A stretch of DNA of 64,000 nt from Bdellovibrionia bacterium. GTDB taxonomy: Bacteria; Bdellovibrionota; Bdellovibrionia; Bdellovibrionales; JAGQZY01. Positions 1 through 8,990 of the stretch are shown here, piece after piece. Both the position numbers and the translations under genes were made by a program. The DNA lies in NCBI GenBank assembly GCA_030424715.1, contig JAUHWH010000001.1, positions 62,001 through 126,000 on the forward strand, read 5' to 3'. Numbering within the stretch: the stretch's first letter is position 1; each line of letters starts with the position of its first letter. The notes under the pieces are model-generated. The model was not told where the DNA came from, did not search any database, and was given only the letters and a program-made list of their open reading frames with translations.

Positions 1-258
1 AAAGTCCACGTGCCCAGGGGTGTCAATGAGATTGAGTTGATAGGTTTCACCATCGTCTGCGACATAGTGCAAGCGCACCGTCTGAGCCTTGATTGTGATA
101 CCGCGCTCTCGTTCAATGTCCATGGAATCGAGAACCTGCTTCTTCATCTCTCGATCAGAAAGGCCCCCGGTGTTGTGAATCAACCCGTCGGCGAGCGTGG
201 ATTTTCCATGATCAATATGGGCGATGATTGAAAAATTCCGTATATGAGTTGAGTCCAT
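1..258 (-). CDS. lepA: Elongation factor 4 (LepA), N-terminal part
   Basis: This is the first 86 codons of a translational GTPase; the rest lies beyond the left edge. The protein begins [20 protein letters not shown], with the G1 loop (AHIDHGKST) at residues 13-21, the RERGITIK switch at 50-57 and the G3 motif DTPGH at 79-83, giving the LepA-type series [11 protein letters not shown]. LepA acts on the ribosome and affects elongation or back-translocation under stress. The fragment cannot be checked against the LepA-specific C-terminal domain. EF-G and TypA are less likely because the spacing and wording of the motifs fit LepA best. metK lies on the same strand upstream. Confidence 0.9.
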   Translation of the reverse strand, partial: MDSTHIRNFSIIAHIDHGKSTLADGLIHNTGGLSDREMKKQVLDSMDIERERGITIKAQTVRLHYVADDGETYQLNLIDTPGHVDF

Positions 259-324
259 AAGTCCCGTGAACTTAACACGGCCTCTTAAAAAATACGCCAG
301 TATTCTTCGAGAGGCTCGCGATTG

Positions 325-1482
325 TTAGATTTTAAAATAAGCCTTGAGAGCGTCTACCTTGTTCATTTTCTCCCAAGTGAAACTCTCTTCTTCACGACCA
401 AAATGGCCGTAAGCGGCTGTGGCACGGTAGCGAGGTTTCAAAAGGTCCAAATCTTTTACGATTTGAGATGGCTTCAGACCCCAAAGTTCTCGAACCGCCA
501 GTGAAAGCTCTTCGCTGGTCACTTTACCTGTGCCGTAATCGTCAACCATAATACTCATAGGCTCAGCAACACCAATGGCGTAGGACAACTGCACAAGGCA
601 GCGGTCAGCAAGGCCAGCACCAACAATGTTTTTGGCGATGTGGCGGCCAGCGTAGGCTGCCGAACGATCAACTTTAGAAGGATCTTTTCCGGAAAAGGCA
701 CCGCCACCGTGGGCACCATGGCCACCATAAGTGTCGACAATGATTTTGCGGCCCGTGAGACCACAATCTCCCTGGGGACCACCGATCACAAAATTACCAG
801 TTGGGTTGATAAAGAACTTGGTGTTCTCATCCATCCACTTGGAGTCGATCACTTCGCGAATCACTCCGTCGATGACAAACTCTTTGATTTGATCTTGCTT
901 TACATCGGGACCGTGCTGAGTGGAGATAACAACAGCGTCCACCCGAGTCGGCTTACCATCAACATATTCGAAAGTGACCTGGGATTTACTGTCGGGACGT
1001 AACCAATCCACAACATTAGTTTTTCTTTTTTGGGCCAAGGTTTGTACAAGCTTATGAGAGAGCGATGTGGTTAACGGCATAAGCTCTGGCGTTTCGTTAA
1101 TAGCATAACCGAACATGATACCTTGATCTCCGGCGCCCTGCTCTTTGCCGCCAGCTTCGTCAACGCCCATGGCGATATCGGGGCTTTGCTGATCGATGGA
1201 AGTTAATACAGCGCAGGTTTGGTAATCAAATCCTTTGGCGTGATCATCGTAGCCGATGTCTTTGATCACAGAACGAACGATCTCGGGAATTTCAACGTAG
1301 GTCTTTGTTGAGATCTCTCCAGCCACGATAGCCATTCCGGTTGTGATCATGGTCTCGGCGGCGACTCTACCATTGGGGTCATCTTTCAGGATGGCATCAA
1401 GAACACCATCACTGATCTGGTCCGCCATTTTGTCGGGATGGCCTTCGGAAACGGATTCGCTGGTAAATAGGTAGTTTTTCAT
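325..1482 (-). CDS. metK: S-adenosylmethionine synthase
   Basis: Makes S-adenosylmethionine from methionine and ATP in the cytoplasm. The 385-residue length is normal. Visible signatures are GHPDK at 14-18, with the catalytic His at 15, the family motif [12 protein letters not shown] at 116-127, and the glycine-rich [19 protein letters not shown] segment near residues 255-275. The ATG has a good SD (GAGGGG, spacing about 5). It is divergent from the beta-propeller lipoprotein gene, with 273 bp between them. I looked for a SAM riboswitch in the leader and could not fit one, so control is probably by the promoter at 1521-1550. Confidence 0.97.
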   Translation of the reverse strand: MKNYLFTSESVSEGHPDKMADQISDGVLDAILKDDPNGRVAAETMITTGMAIVAGEISTKTYVEIPEIVRSVIKDIGYDDHAKGFDYQTCAVLTSIDQQSPDIAMGVDEAGGKEQGAGDQGIMFGYAINETPELMPLTTSLSHKLVQTLAQKRKTNVVDWLRPDSKSQVTFEYVDGKPTRVDAVVISTQHGPDVKQDQIKEFVIDGVIREVIDSKWMDENTKFFINPTGNFVIGGPQGDCGLTGRKIIVDTYGGHGAHGGGAFSGKDPSKVDRSAAYAGRHIAKNIVGAGLADRCLVQLSYAIGVAEPMSIMVDDYGTGKVTSEELSLAVRELWGLKPSQIVKDLDLLKPRYRATAAYGHFGREEESFTWEKMNKVDALKAYFKI

Positions 1483-1520
1483 AGATTCCCCTCATAAGAG
1501 TCATAGTTTTCGAGTCTGAC

Positions 1521-1550
1521 AAGATGGACCAGGAGTGAGCGGACTGTCAA
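1521..1550 (-). promoter_or_regulatory. Candidate sigma-70 promoter of metK
   Basis: On the minus strand a perfect -35 box TTGACA (1550-1545) is followed after 18 nt by CATCTT (1526-1521), a 3-of-6 match to TATAAT. It would place the transcript start about 30 nt before the metK ATG. The -35 is convincing and the -10 is weak, so this is a prediction only. Confidence 0.4.
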
Positions 1551-1755
1551 TATATGGGCGCCCCTCCTCTCCCTTTGTCACACCGCCTTACAGGGCGACT
1601 CTCGGCAACAACTCTCACAGCCCGCCCTCCCCTAGCACGCCCTTCGTATTCTCGCAGACTACACAAATAAGTGTATTCCGGAGGTCGTCATCTCGCGCCC
1701 CTCCTCAGAATGCCCGATAATAGGGCTCTACCAACAGCCTACCAAGGAGTTTTAA

Positions 1756-3642
1756 ATGAAATGGATTCTCGTCTTTTTGCTCTTCCTCAGCGCGTGCACC
1801 TCAGATCAAGAGGAATGCTTGGACCCTGTGGCGCCCCAGCCCGTGAATGGCATGAGCTATCCACCCACGGGCAAGGCCTCGCTGCTGAAAGACTTCTCCC
1901 GCTTTTCATCGTGCAACGAATTAAGAGACTTCGCAATGGACCGCTGGAGCCGACGACGCCAATTCGAATCCTGGAGCACGCCAGAGCCTTCGATCTGCCA
2001 GGGCATAACGAATGCAGAAACATTAACCGACCCCATCAATAGCATTGAGCAGCCGACCAATGTTCAAGAAGGCGGGATGGATGAATCGGATATCGTCAAA
2101 GTTTCAGAACACTTTATCTTTTACGCTCGTAAAAAAACAGTGGAGGTCATCAACCGAAGAACCAAAACCTATGTGCAATCGATACCAGCGGAAGGCACTA
2201 GGCGTCCTTTGATGTTTGTATTCAACGAACATTTAATCGTGGTGCGCTCCCCTCTTGACCACGGAAGCGGCCACGATGTGGGCATCATGAATCAACCGAT
2301 CTATCCCACTTGGCCCAGCTCTGCCAAAATGGAAGTCCTCTTGTTTGATGTTTCCAAAAACATTCGCCTGGTCGACCAACGGAGCCTCATGGGTCGCTAT
2401 CGCAGTGCTAGGCTTTCAGATGAAGGAGTGCTAACACTCATCGCTGAATCTTCACTAGCGGCAGGATATGACAAGACGACGGCCCTAAATCACCTGGCCA
2501 CTGTGATCGATAAGATTGACTGCACCCAAGTCACTCGATCCAGACTACAGGACAACGACCTGGCGCTAACCAGCTTGTACTCTTTTGATTTAGCGCAACC
2601 GACTTTGGATAAAAAAGAAAGTCACGTTACCGGGAGCATCAACACCGTGTATGGTAAGGACGAGCTCTACCTCACCAGAAGTTATATCTACGGACGGTTG
2701 GATGAAGAGACCAAGCAAGCCTCCTCATACAACAACTTGACCACTCGACTTGCTTTGAAAGAAAACCAATGGCAAGTGCAGTCTCAGTTTCACTTTCTAG
2801 GCCAAACTCTTGGACCCTGGTCATTTAGCGAACAAAAACCCTATCTTTTTGTCTCGGTTAGCCAGCGAGATAAAAACAATGTTGAGCTCCAGGTTTATAA
2901 AAATCAAGACCGGCAGACCAAACCTGTTGCAACCCTCACGGGTCTGGCGCCAGGAGAAACGTTGCGATCTTCACGATTCACCGAAGACCACGCGTACCTG
3001 GTTACCTTTAGAACGGTCGATCCACTCTTTGTCATAGACATTCAAGCGCCCGAAAACCCCGCTGTGGTCTCGGAGCTCAAGATCCCTGGTTTTTCGAGCT
3101 ACCTCCACAAAACCCAAGACAATGAATTGATAGGGGTTGGCTACTCCGAACACGGGAACCTCCAACTCTCGCTTTTTGATGTGTCCGATGCGACGAATCC
3201 CTCACTGATTGAGCAACAAGAGGTCGGCCCTGAATTCAGCGACTCTGAGTCTCAACACGACCACCGTGCTTTTTTCTATGACGACCAATGGCGGACACTG
3301 GCCGTGCCCGTTTTATCGAGACAATATTCCAGTAAGCAAGACAAAGTCCTTAGCGGGGCTTTTGTGTATTCATTGTCGCATCTCGGCTTCGGAGACCCCT
3401 TTCACCTTTCTCATGAAGACTGGTCCACCTCTTACTGTCCACGGCCCCAGAAAGAGGGTTGGTGGTCACGGCCGGTGGACATTACACGGGTGTTGCGAAT
3501 CGACGATCAGCTGTTTAGCTTTTCAGATTTTGGATTGCGAATTCACTCGGTTGTAAATCCCAGCCAAGAGTTCAACAGAACACTTTTTGCTAACCCACAT
3601 GAAGTCTGCATGAAAGACGAAAGCCCGGTAACACCGCACTAA
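1756..3642 (+). CDS. Lipoprotein with C-terminal beta-propeller (Beta_propel family)
   Basis: A 628-residue predicted lipoprotein. The signal peptide ends in a lipobox, LSAC, with the lipidated Cys at 14. The segment TNVQEGGMDESDIVK (101-115) is the hallmark of the PF09826 family of secreted beta-propellers distantly related to WD40, found in archaea and bacteria. The rest is a chain of beta-rich repeats (for example VDPLFVIDIQAPENPAVVSEL and LSLFDVSDATNPSLIEQQEV), as expected for propeller blades. The SD AAGGAG sits 6 nt before the ATG. The ligand and role are unknown; an envelope protein-binding role is only a guess. It stands alone, divergent from metK. Confidence 0.85.
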   Translation: MKWILVFLLFLSACTSDQEECLDPVAPQPVNGMSYPPTGKASLLKDFSRFSSCNELRDFAMDRWSRRRQFESWSTPEPSICQGITNAETLTDPINSIEQPTNVQEGGMDESDIVKVSEHFIFYARKKTVEVINRRTKTYVQSIPAEGTRRPLMFVFNEHLIVVRSPLDHGSGHDVGIMNQPIYPTWPSSAKMEVLLFDVSKNIRLVDQRSLMGRYRSARLSDEGVLTLIAESSLAAGYDKTTALNHLATVIDKIDCTQVTRSRLQDNDLALTSLYSFDLAQPTLDKKESHVTGSINTVYGKDELYLTRSYIYGRLDEETKQASSYNNLTTRLALKENQWQVQSQFHFLGQTLGPWSFSEQKPYLFVSVSQRDKNNVELQVYKNQDRQTKPVATLTGLAPGETLRSSRFTEDHAYLVTFRTVDPLFVIDIQAPENPAVVSELKIPGFSSYLHKTQDNELIGVGYSEHGNLQLSLFDVSDATNPSLIEQQEVGPEFSDSESQHDHRAFFYDDQWRTLAVPVLSRQYSSKQDKVLSGAFVYSLSHLGFGDPFHLSHEDWSTSYCPRPQKEGWWSRPVDITRVLRIDDQLFSFSDFGLRIHSVVNPSQEFNRTLFANPHEVCMKDESPVTPH

Positions 3643-3690
3643 AATCGATGACCAAAATTTTAGAAAGCGTATTCTCGATGTCTACAGCGA

Positions 3691-3727
3691 GGGCCCCAGA
3701 GCCAACAGGCTTGCCCTCTGGGCCCCC
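3691..3727 (+). terminator. GC-rich hairpin after the beta-propeller gene
   Basis: A strong hairpin 48 nt after the stop codon: GGGCCCCAGAG pairs with CTCTGGGCCC with one bulged C, around a loop of about 14 nt. No clear U-tract follows, so it may be a Rho-assisted end, a processing barrier, or an unrelated structure. Confidence 0.35.
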
Positions 3728-3775
3728 GCCAAAGGGAAAACGCCAAAAGTAGAGAGTTTTGAAAAATAGCCCCAT

Positions 3776-3789
3776 CTAGTATACACTAG
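3776..3789. promoter_or_regulatory. Small palindrome upstream of the TIGR02147 gene
   Basis: CTAGT-atac-ACTAG, a 5+5 palindrome 40 nt before the start of the regulator gene at 3830. Its position suits an operator, possibly for autoregulation, but nothing shows binding. Confidence 0.25.
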
Positions 3790-3829
3790 AGCTATAAAAG
3801 TAAGATTTGGAGTCCTTTTAAGGGACAAT

Positions 3830-4675
3830 ATGGATATGGATCAAAAAAAACCATCGATTTTAGAATACACCGACTACCGCCTCTTTTTAAAAGATCGTTA
3901 CGATTTTCTGAAACAAACAACAACTTACTTTTCGTTTCGTTATTTTTCTAAAAAGGCTGGGTTCAAATCTCCGAATTATCTTAAGCTGGTGATCGAGGGG
4001 GATCGAAATATCTCAGAAGACTCCATTGATCGCTTCGCCTTGGCTTTTAAACTTAATAAAGCGGAACATGAATTTTTTGGCTACTTGGTTGGGTATTGTC
4101 AGGCGAGCAACAATGTTGAAAAGTCGGAATTCGCCCTAAAGCTTTTGCAAACAAAGATTTATCAGAAAATTAACCCTCTGACCCAGGATCGCCTGAACTA
4201 TTATCAAAAATGGTTTCAGATTGGTGTTCGCGAATTGGCTCTTTGTAAAGGAGCCATTGCCGACCCCGCTTGGATTGCCAAACAGTTTCGGCCAGCACTG
4301 ACGGTAAAAGAGGCCTCTCTCGCTGTCGACTCACTCATACGACTGGGAATGCTAAAAAAAGATAAAAAAGGTCGACTGACTGCGAGTGAACAAAACGTGC
4401 AGTTTCAAAAAGGTGTGATCTCCAGCATCGTAGCGGTCTACCACAAACGTATGCTAGACAAAGCGAAAGAGTCCCTCGACATTTCCACTAAAGACGAACG
4501 AGACATCTCAAGTGTCTGCGTGCCAATCTCAGAAAAAACTTTCAACGAAATGCGCGAACGAATACGAACCTTTCGCCAAGAGCTGATCGCCCTTGCCAGT
4601 AACGATGACGACCCCGACCAAGTTTACCAGTTGAACCTGCAACTTTTTCCGCTCACCAACAAGGTGGAACCATGA
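3830..4675 (+). CDS. TIGR02147 / DUF4423 family putative transcriptional regulator
   Basis: A 281-residue cytoplasmic protein. The N-terminal part (SILEYTDYRLFLKDRYDFLK, then FSFRYFSKKAGFKSPNYL and the VIEGDRNIS turn) matches the TIGR02147 family, which is abundant in Fibrobacter and Bdellovibrio. The segment at about residues 35-75 looks like an HTH-type fold and the rest is helical (DUF4423). Such genes are commonly coupled to a small lipoprotein gene, and here the next gene overlaps by 4 bp (ATGA). SD AAGGG lies 5 nt before the ATG. The signal sensed and the target promoters are unknown. An operon of regulator and lipoprotein is the natural reading. Confidence 0.85.
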   Translation: MDMDQKKPSILEYTDYRLFLKDRYDFLKQTTTYFSFRYFSKKAGFKSPNYLKLVIEGDRNISEDSIDRFALAFKLNKAEHEFFGYLVGYCQASNNVEKSEFALKLLQTKIYQKINPLTQDRLNYYQKWFQIGVRELALCKGAIADPAWIAKQFRPALTVKEASLAVDSLIRLGMLKKDKKGRLTASEQNVQFQKGVISSIVAVYHKRMLDKAKESLDISTKDERDISSVCVPISEKTFNEMRERIRTFRQELIALASNDDDPDQVYQLNLQLFPLTNKVEP

Positions 4676-5139
4676 AACAAATGATCTTTGCGCTTTTTCT
4701 CTGCTTTTTTCTTTGCTCATGTCTGAACGAGGGCACTGACACTGGCGACCCCGGGCTCACCAACGGGGGACAACCGATACAGGCGGACCCCTCGACCGGG
4801 AATGCCGTGGAAACCATAGTGGTCAATTTTTGCAAACTAATGAAAACCTGCGAAGCTGTTGACCCAGGCTCATGTCAAATGCAGCTGCTCAATCAATCTA
4901 ACATCGACACCGAGTTGGGCCTCGGCGCCAACGACTACCCCACACTCAACGACATCTCGATGGCCTTGGATAACGGCGCAATCAACGTCAACGCAACCGG
5001 CCTGAGCCAATGTTTATCGGCCATCGATGGCCTGGATTGCAACAGCCCGGGAGTGCCCGCGGCTTACGACGCCGGCGCAGGCAACCCATACCAAGGCGTG
5101 GCCGCAGCGATCCCGACAGCCTGCACGAGCGTCTTTTAA
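4672..5139 (+). CDS. Small cysteine-containing lipoprotein, unknown function
   Basis: A 155-residue predicted lipoprotein with signal peptide and lipobox FLCSCLNE (Cys 17). It is followed by a TDTGDPGLTNGG linker like those seen in lipoproteins of Bdellovibrio and myxobacteria. Five or more Cys after the signal (VNFCKLMKTCE, GSCQMQ, LSQCLSA, LDCNSPG, PTACTSVF) suggest a disulfide-bonded periplasmic or surface domain. It is translationally coupled to the TIGR02147 regulator by a 4-bp overlap. Its 3' end overlaps the convergent alkyltransferase gene by 4 bp. I do not recognise a family. Confidence 0.75.
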   Translation: MKQMIFALFLCFFLCSCLNEGTDTGDPGLTNGGQPIQADPSTGNAVETIVVNFCKLMKTCEAVDPGSCQMQLLNQSNIDTELGLGANDYPTLNDISMALDNGAINVNATGLSQCLSAIDGLDCNSPGVPAAYDAGAGNPYQGVAAAIPTACTSVF

Positions 5140-5609
5140 ATGTATTGCTCGTGTCCCTCGAGTGCGAGGAGCCGTCGCTTGACCAACAGTCCACCACCAC
5201 TGAACCCTCCCAAGCCCGCAGAACCAACCACACGGTGACAGGGAATGGCCAACAGCACCGGATTTGCACCGCAAGCTGTGCCAACGGCTCGCGCGGCTCC
5301 TGGTTTTTTTAACTCTTTGGCGATCGCGCCATAGGATTTGGTTTTGCCAAAAGGGATCTTCGCCATTTTCATCCACACCTTTTTTTGAAAAGGTGTGCCT
5401 TGGAGGTTCTCCCAATCAATCGTCAGGCCAGTGGCATCGGTCTTTCCGGCCAAGAACTGGTCGAGAGTGGCCGCTACCTTTTTTGAACGGGGAGACTTGA
5501 GCTCTGTCGCCTTGGCTTTTCGCTTCTGCCACTGAATCTCGATCACGCCCTTGGCAGAGTGAGTGATCTTTAGACTGTTATTGAAAAAGGGGTATTCGAA
5601 CGTATCCAC
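5136..5609 (-). CDS. ogt: Methylated-DNA-protein cysteine methyltransferase (Ogt-like)
   Basis: Repairs O6-alkylguanine by moving the alkyl group to its own Cys. The active-site motif PCHRVVG is present, preceded by the helix-turn-helix and Asn-hinge region (GAARAVGTACGANP) and followed by GLGGFSGG. The length, 157 residues, fits the Ogt/MGMT type without the Ada sensor domain. The start is GTG with a strong SD (GGGAGG, 5 nt). The gene is convergent with the lipoprotein gene at 4672-5139. Confidence 0.93.
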   Translation of the reverse strand: MDTFEYPFFNNSLKITHSAKGVIEIQWQKRKAKATELKSPRSKKVAATLDQFLAGKTDATGLTIDWENLQGTPFQKKVWMKMAKIPFGKTKSYGAIAKELKKPGAARAVGTACGANPVLLAIPCHRVVGSAGLGGFSGGGLLVKRRLLALEGHEQYI

Positions 5610-5688
5610 AGTGCCTCCCTGACCTCAAGCAATCTAGTCACCTTTTGGTTTCAGGGCAAGCCAACCAGAGCTAAAAGCACAAGACTCT

Positions 5689-7152
5689 TTAAAAGTACTT
5701 CTTGCGCTTGCTTGAAGGCAAAATCTTTAGAACATCTCGATACTTGGCCACTGTACGACGAGCGATTTCGATACCGTCTTTTTTCAAAAGATCAACGAGC
5801 TTTTGATCGGACAGGGGCTTCTTCGGGTCTTCGTCGTCGACCAAGTTTTTGATCTTCAGCTTTACCGACTCGCTGGCAAGAGAGCCACCACCGGTTTTGT
5901 TGATCCCCGAGTTAAAGAAATACTTTAGTTCGAAAATCCCTTGGGGTGTATGCATGTACTTTGACGTTGTCACTCGTGAAACCGTGGATTCATGCATTTC
6001 GATATCATTGGCGATGTCTCGTAAAATCATCGGCTTGATAAAAGCCGGGCCTTTATCAAAGAACTCTTGCTGATGCTTGACGATACTCTCTGAAACCTTA
6101 TAAATGGTCCGCTGACGTTGATGGATCGATTTGATCAGCCAAACCGCTGAACGTAGCTTGTCTTGCACATAGTCTTGAGCTTCGTTTTTACTGGCGTTCT
6201 CTTCACCCGTTTTTTTACCTTTATTTTCTTTTTTCTCTTGATCCTCTTTGGCGATCATATTTTTGTAAAAGTTTGAAATTCTGAGTTTTGGAAGACCATC
6301 TTCATTAAGAGAAACTACGTACTCATCGCCCACTTTGTAGACATAAACATCAGGGGTGACGTAATGAGTGTCATTGGATGTAAAGATTCTGCCTGGCTTG
6401 GGCTCCATGGTGTTGATGATCTTACACATGTCGATCACTTCTTCGACCGTGATGCCCATAGCTTTGGCGATACCGGGGTAGTTCTTTTTTTCGAGATCGT
6501 GCATATGATTAGAAATCAAATGAACAAAATCATGGGTGTCCTCTTGCACAGCCTTGGCTTGAATCAAAAGACACTCCTTTAAATCCCGCGCACCGACTCC
6601 CGGAGGATCAAACTGATGGACAAACATTAAAGTCTCTTCAAGGTCTTGCTCCGTAACACCTTCATCTTGCGCAATTTGATCGAGAGGGGTGCCCAGGTAA
6701 CCGTCGTCGTTGATATACTCAATAATCATCATCGCCTGATTGAGTTCTTCATCATTAAAACCGTAAAGGCCCGCTTGCCAATTGAGATGATCATGGAGTG
6801 TTTCTTTTGAAGCAATGATGTTCTCATAGTTCATGATCTCATCGTTGTTTCTAGAAAAGTTGGTTTCTCTGGTTTTTTGCTGTTTATCGAAGTAGTCGTC
6901 CCACTCGAACTCATCTTGCTTGCGGGGGTCCTGCATGTCCGCGTCTTGTTGAGGCGTCTCAGACTCTTTATTCACATCTTCGTTAGCGACTTCCATGCCT
7001 TCTTCAAGCACAGGGTTTTCCACAAGTTCTTTGCGTATTTCGGTTTCTAGTTCGAGCCTCGAGAGTTGTAAAAGCTTAATCGCCTGCTGTAACTGCGGAG
7101 TCATCCGCAGTGCCTGCTTCAACGCTAAACTCTGTTTCATACCACCAGACAT
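5689..7152 (-). CDS. rpoN: RNA polymerase sigma-54 factor
   Basis: Recognises -24/-12 promoters and needs AAA+ activators. Region I begins MSGGMKQSLALKQALRMTPQ and continues LQQAIKLLQLSRLELETEI, typical of RpoN. An acidic linker follows, then the core-binding domain, the HTH and the RpoN box ARRTVAKYR near the C terminus. The start at 7152 is preferred because SD AAAGGGG lies 5 nt upstream; an ATG 24 nt further up has poorer spacing. It follows lptB directly, the lptB-rpoN order known from many proteobacteria. An FHA-type sigma-54 activator is encoded at 34176-35462. Confidence 0.97.
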   Translation of the reverse strand: MSGGMKQSLALKQALRMTPQLQQAIKLLQLSRLELETEIRKELVENPVLEEGMEVANEDVNKESETPQQDADMQDPRKQDEFEWDDYFDKQQKTRETNFSRNNDEIMNYENIIASKETLHDHLNWQAGLYGFNDEELNQAMMIIEYINDDGYLGTPLDQIAQDEGVTEQDLEETLMFVHQFDPPGVGARDLKECLLIQAKAVQEDTHDFVHLISNHMHDLEKKNYPGIAKAMGITVEEVIDMCKIINTMEPKPGRIFTSNDTHYVTPDVYVYKVGDEYVVSLNEDGLPKLRISNFYKNMIAKEDQEKKENKGKKTGEENASKNEAQDYVQDKLRSAVWLIKSIHQRQRTIYKVSESIVKHQQEFFDKGPAFIKPMILRDIANDIEMHESTVSRVTTSKYMHTPQGIFELKYFFNSGINKTGGGSLASESVKLKIKNLVDDEDPKKPLSDQKLVDLLKKDGIEIARRTVAKYRDVLKILPSSKRKKYF

Positions 7153-7179
7153 TTTGCCCCTTTCTTGGGGATCCATCCC

Positions 7180-7902
7180 CTAGAGTCTAAAATTTTCACC
7201 AAGATAAAACTTTTTCGCGAGATCAGACTTGGTGATCGCTTCGGGAGTGCCCTTCACTTGGACAGCTCCATCTTTCATTATATAGCTAAAATCACAAATT
7301 CCGAGTGTTTCTCTCACATTGTGGTCAGTTATGAGAATTCCGATACCTTGGTCGCGCAATTTCTTTATGATTTGCTGAATGTCGTAAACCGCGATCGGAT
7401 CAATCCCGGCAAAGGGCTCATCAAGAAGTAAAAACTTTGGACGCCCCACCAAAGACCGGGCGATCTCGACGCGACGACGCTCCCCCCCCGAAAGAGCATA
7501 TCCATAACTCTCCGTGATGTGATTGAGGCTGAACTCATTGATCAAACGCTCTTGCGTCTCTTGCTTTTGACTACCCGTAATATTCTGTGCGTCGAGAGCG
7601 ACCTGAATATTCTCGGCCACAGTGAGCTTACGAAACACGCTGGGCTCTTGCGGCAAATAGCTAATACCCTTGCGGGCTCTCTCATAGATCGGAAGCTGGG
7701 TGATGCTGTCGCCATCAAGCTCGATGTCGCCCTCGTCAGGAGACACCAATCCGACCACCATATAAAAGCTGGTGGTCTTACCGGCCCCGTTAGGCCCAAG
7801 CAGTCCCACGACCGAAGTCGTGCTGACCTCAAGGTTAACACCCTTCACAACGTGACGGTGCTTAAAACTCTTATGAATATTTTTGACTACTAACGTACTC
7901 AA
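7180..7902 (-). CDS. lptB: LPS export ABC transporter ATP-binding protein LptB
   Basis: The ATPase of the LptB2FGC complex that lifts LPS from the inner membrane. At 240 residues it has the usual length. Visible motifs are Walker A GPNGAGKT (36-43), Q-loop LPQEPSVF, signature LSGGE (137-141), Walker B FLLLDEP (157-163) and the switch His 194 (ITDHNVRET, as in LptB). It overlaps the upstream lptC gene by 4 bp (ATGA) and is followed by rpoN, so lptC-lptB-rpoN is probably one operon. Confidence 0.96.
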   Translation of the reverse strand: MSTLVVKNIHKSFKHRHVVKGVNLEVSTTSVVGLLGPNGAGKTTSFYMVVGLVSPDEGDIELDGDSITQLPIYERARKGISYLPQEPSVFRKLTVAENIQVALDAQNITGSQKQETQERLINEFSLNHITESYGYALSGGERRRVEIARSLVGRPKFLLLDEPFAGIDPIAVYDIQQIIKKLRDQGIGILITDHNVRETLGICDFSYIMKDGAVQVKGTPEAITKSDLAKKFYLGENFRL

Positions 7903-8879
7903 GGTCGCTTCTCCCCTTCGGACTCTTTGTTGGTATTGTATTTCGTCTTGGCTTTTTTGACAACGATGCGGTCACCACCCTGAGAGACAATAATCTCATC
8001 CCCTACGAGCTGGTCATCGGCCTCCACCACTTTGGGATTATCCCTAAAAATATACTTGTCCTCTTGAAAAAACACCTCAGCCTCGCCAGCCACACCCCAG
8101 CGACCGATATCCTTAATTTTGACACCGCCGTCGATAAACATGGAGTGCAGATCATTGTTTTTATAGATAAATTTCGCCCGTGGCCCTGTGATGGTCATAG
8201 AGTCGACATCGATAATCACATCTTTTTTAAACAACACAAAATTACTCGCCCCACTAAACACGGCCTCCCGACTTTGAATCTTCATCTGCCGGCCACCACT
8301 CATGCTTTTGCGACCTCTGACATTACTTTTAAGATTGATAATATTTGTTGTTAGGTTGGCGTCAAAATAATCCGCACGCATATGCAAGGGGCCACCATCG
8401 CCGTTTTGATCGGGAGGGCCCACAAGAGTGACCTCCTCAGGTCCATCAATGGTGCGGGTGTCGGTTTTATAGTACAGCACTTCGGTGTTAAGAGTGTAGC
8501 CGTTGTTTGAGGTGATTTCAGTGTCGCCGGAGATCTTGAGCTTTTTTTGCAGCTCCCCGACAAAGCCCTCTTTACCAACGGCGTTATAGATGACTTGGTT
8601 TTCTCCGAAGAACTTCACCTTTACGGCCGTTAAGCCCCAATCATCACTTTGCTTCTTTTTACGAGCCTCTTGGGCGTCGAGCTCCCAAAGCTTTTTCTCA
8701 CCCTTAGACTCAACCAGGTGACTGCCAGAGAGAACCTGCTCAATGTCTTTCTCGTCTTCGATTTCGCTTTCCGCCACCCAGTCTTTCTCGACTTCACGGT
8801 CGCCGGCTTGCGGCGCAAAAAACACCAACTCAACGACGATCAAAGCAAAAACAAATGTGGCCAGTAGCCATTTCCACAT
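7899..8879 (-). CDS. lptC: LptC-family LPS transport protein with OstA/LptA-like C-terminal half
   Basis: A 326-residue bitopic protein with one TM near residues 3-22 and the remainder periplasmic. Residues about 50-180 resemble LptC (WELDAQEARKKKQSDDWGLT, then VKVKFF). The C-terminal part repeats the OstA/LptA-type strands (REAVFSGASNFVLFKKDVII, TITGPRAKFIYKNNDLHSMF). LptC is usually about 190 residues and a separate LptA about 180, so this length suggests one protein covering both roles or an extended bridge segment. No separate lptA is seen here. It overlaps lptB by 4 bp. Confidence 0.85.
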   Translation of the reverse strand: MWKWLLATFVFALIVVELVFFAPQAGDREVEKDWVAESEIEDEKDIEQVLSGSHLVESKGEKKLWELDAQEARKKKQSDDWGLTAVKVKFFGENQVIYNAVGKEGFVGELQKKLKISGDTEITSNNGYTLNTEVLYYKTDTRTIDGPEEVTLVGPPDQNGDGGPLHMRADYFDANLTTNIINLKSNVRGRKSMSGGRQMKIQSREAVFSGASNFVLFKKDVIIDVDSMTITGPRAKFIYKNNDLHSMFIDGGVKIKDIGRWGVAGEAEVFFQEDKYIFRDNPKVVEADDQLVGDEIIVSQGGDRIVVKKAKTKYNTNKESEGEKRP

Positions 8880-8990
8880 GGGTGTAATCCTTGGGGGCGG
8901 TTCCCGTTATAAGTGACTCTATACCCATATCATATCGAGACAATTACGAAAAAGCTTTAAGTTCTTGGCCATTTGGCCGATAGGGGACTG

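Noticed and set aside
1483-1755. SAM riboswitch ahead of metK
   Set aside because: The leader after the likely promoter is only about 30 nt, and no SAM-I, SAM-II or SAH consensus core is found in the full gap.
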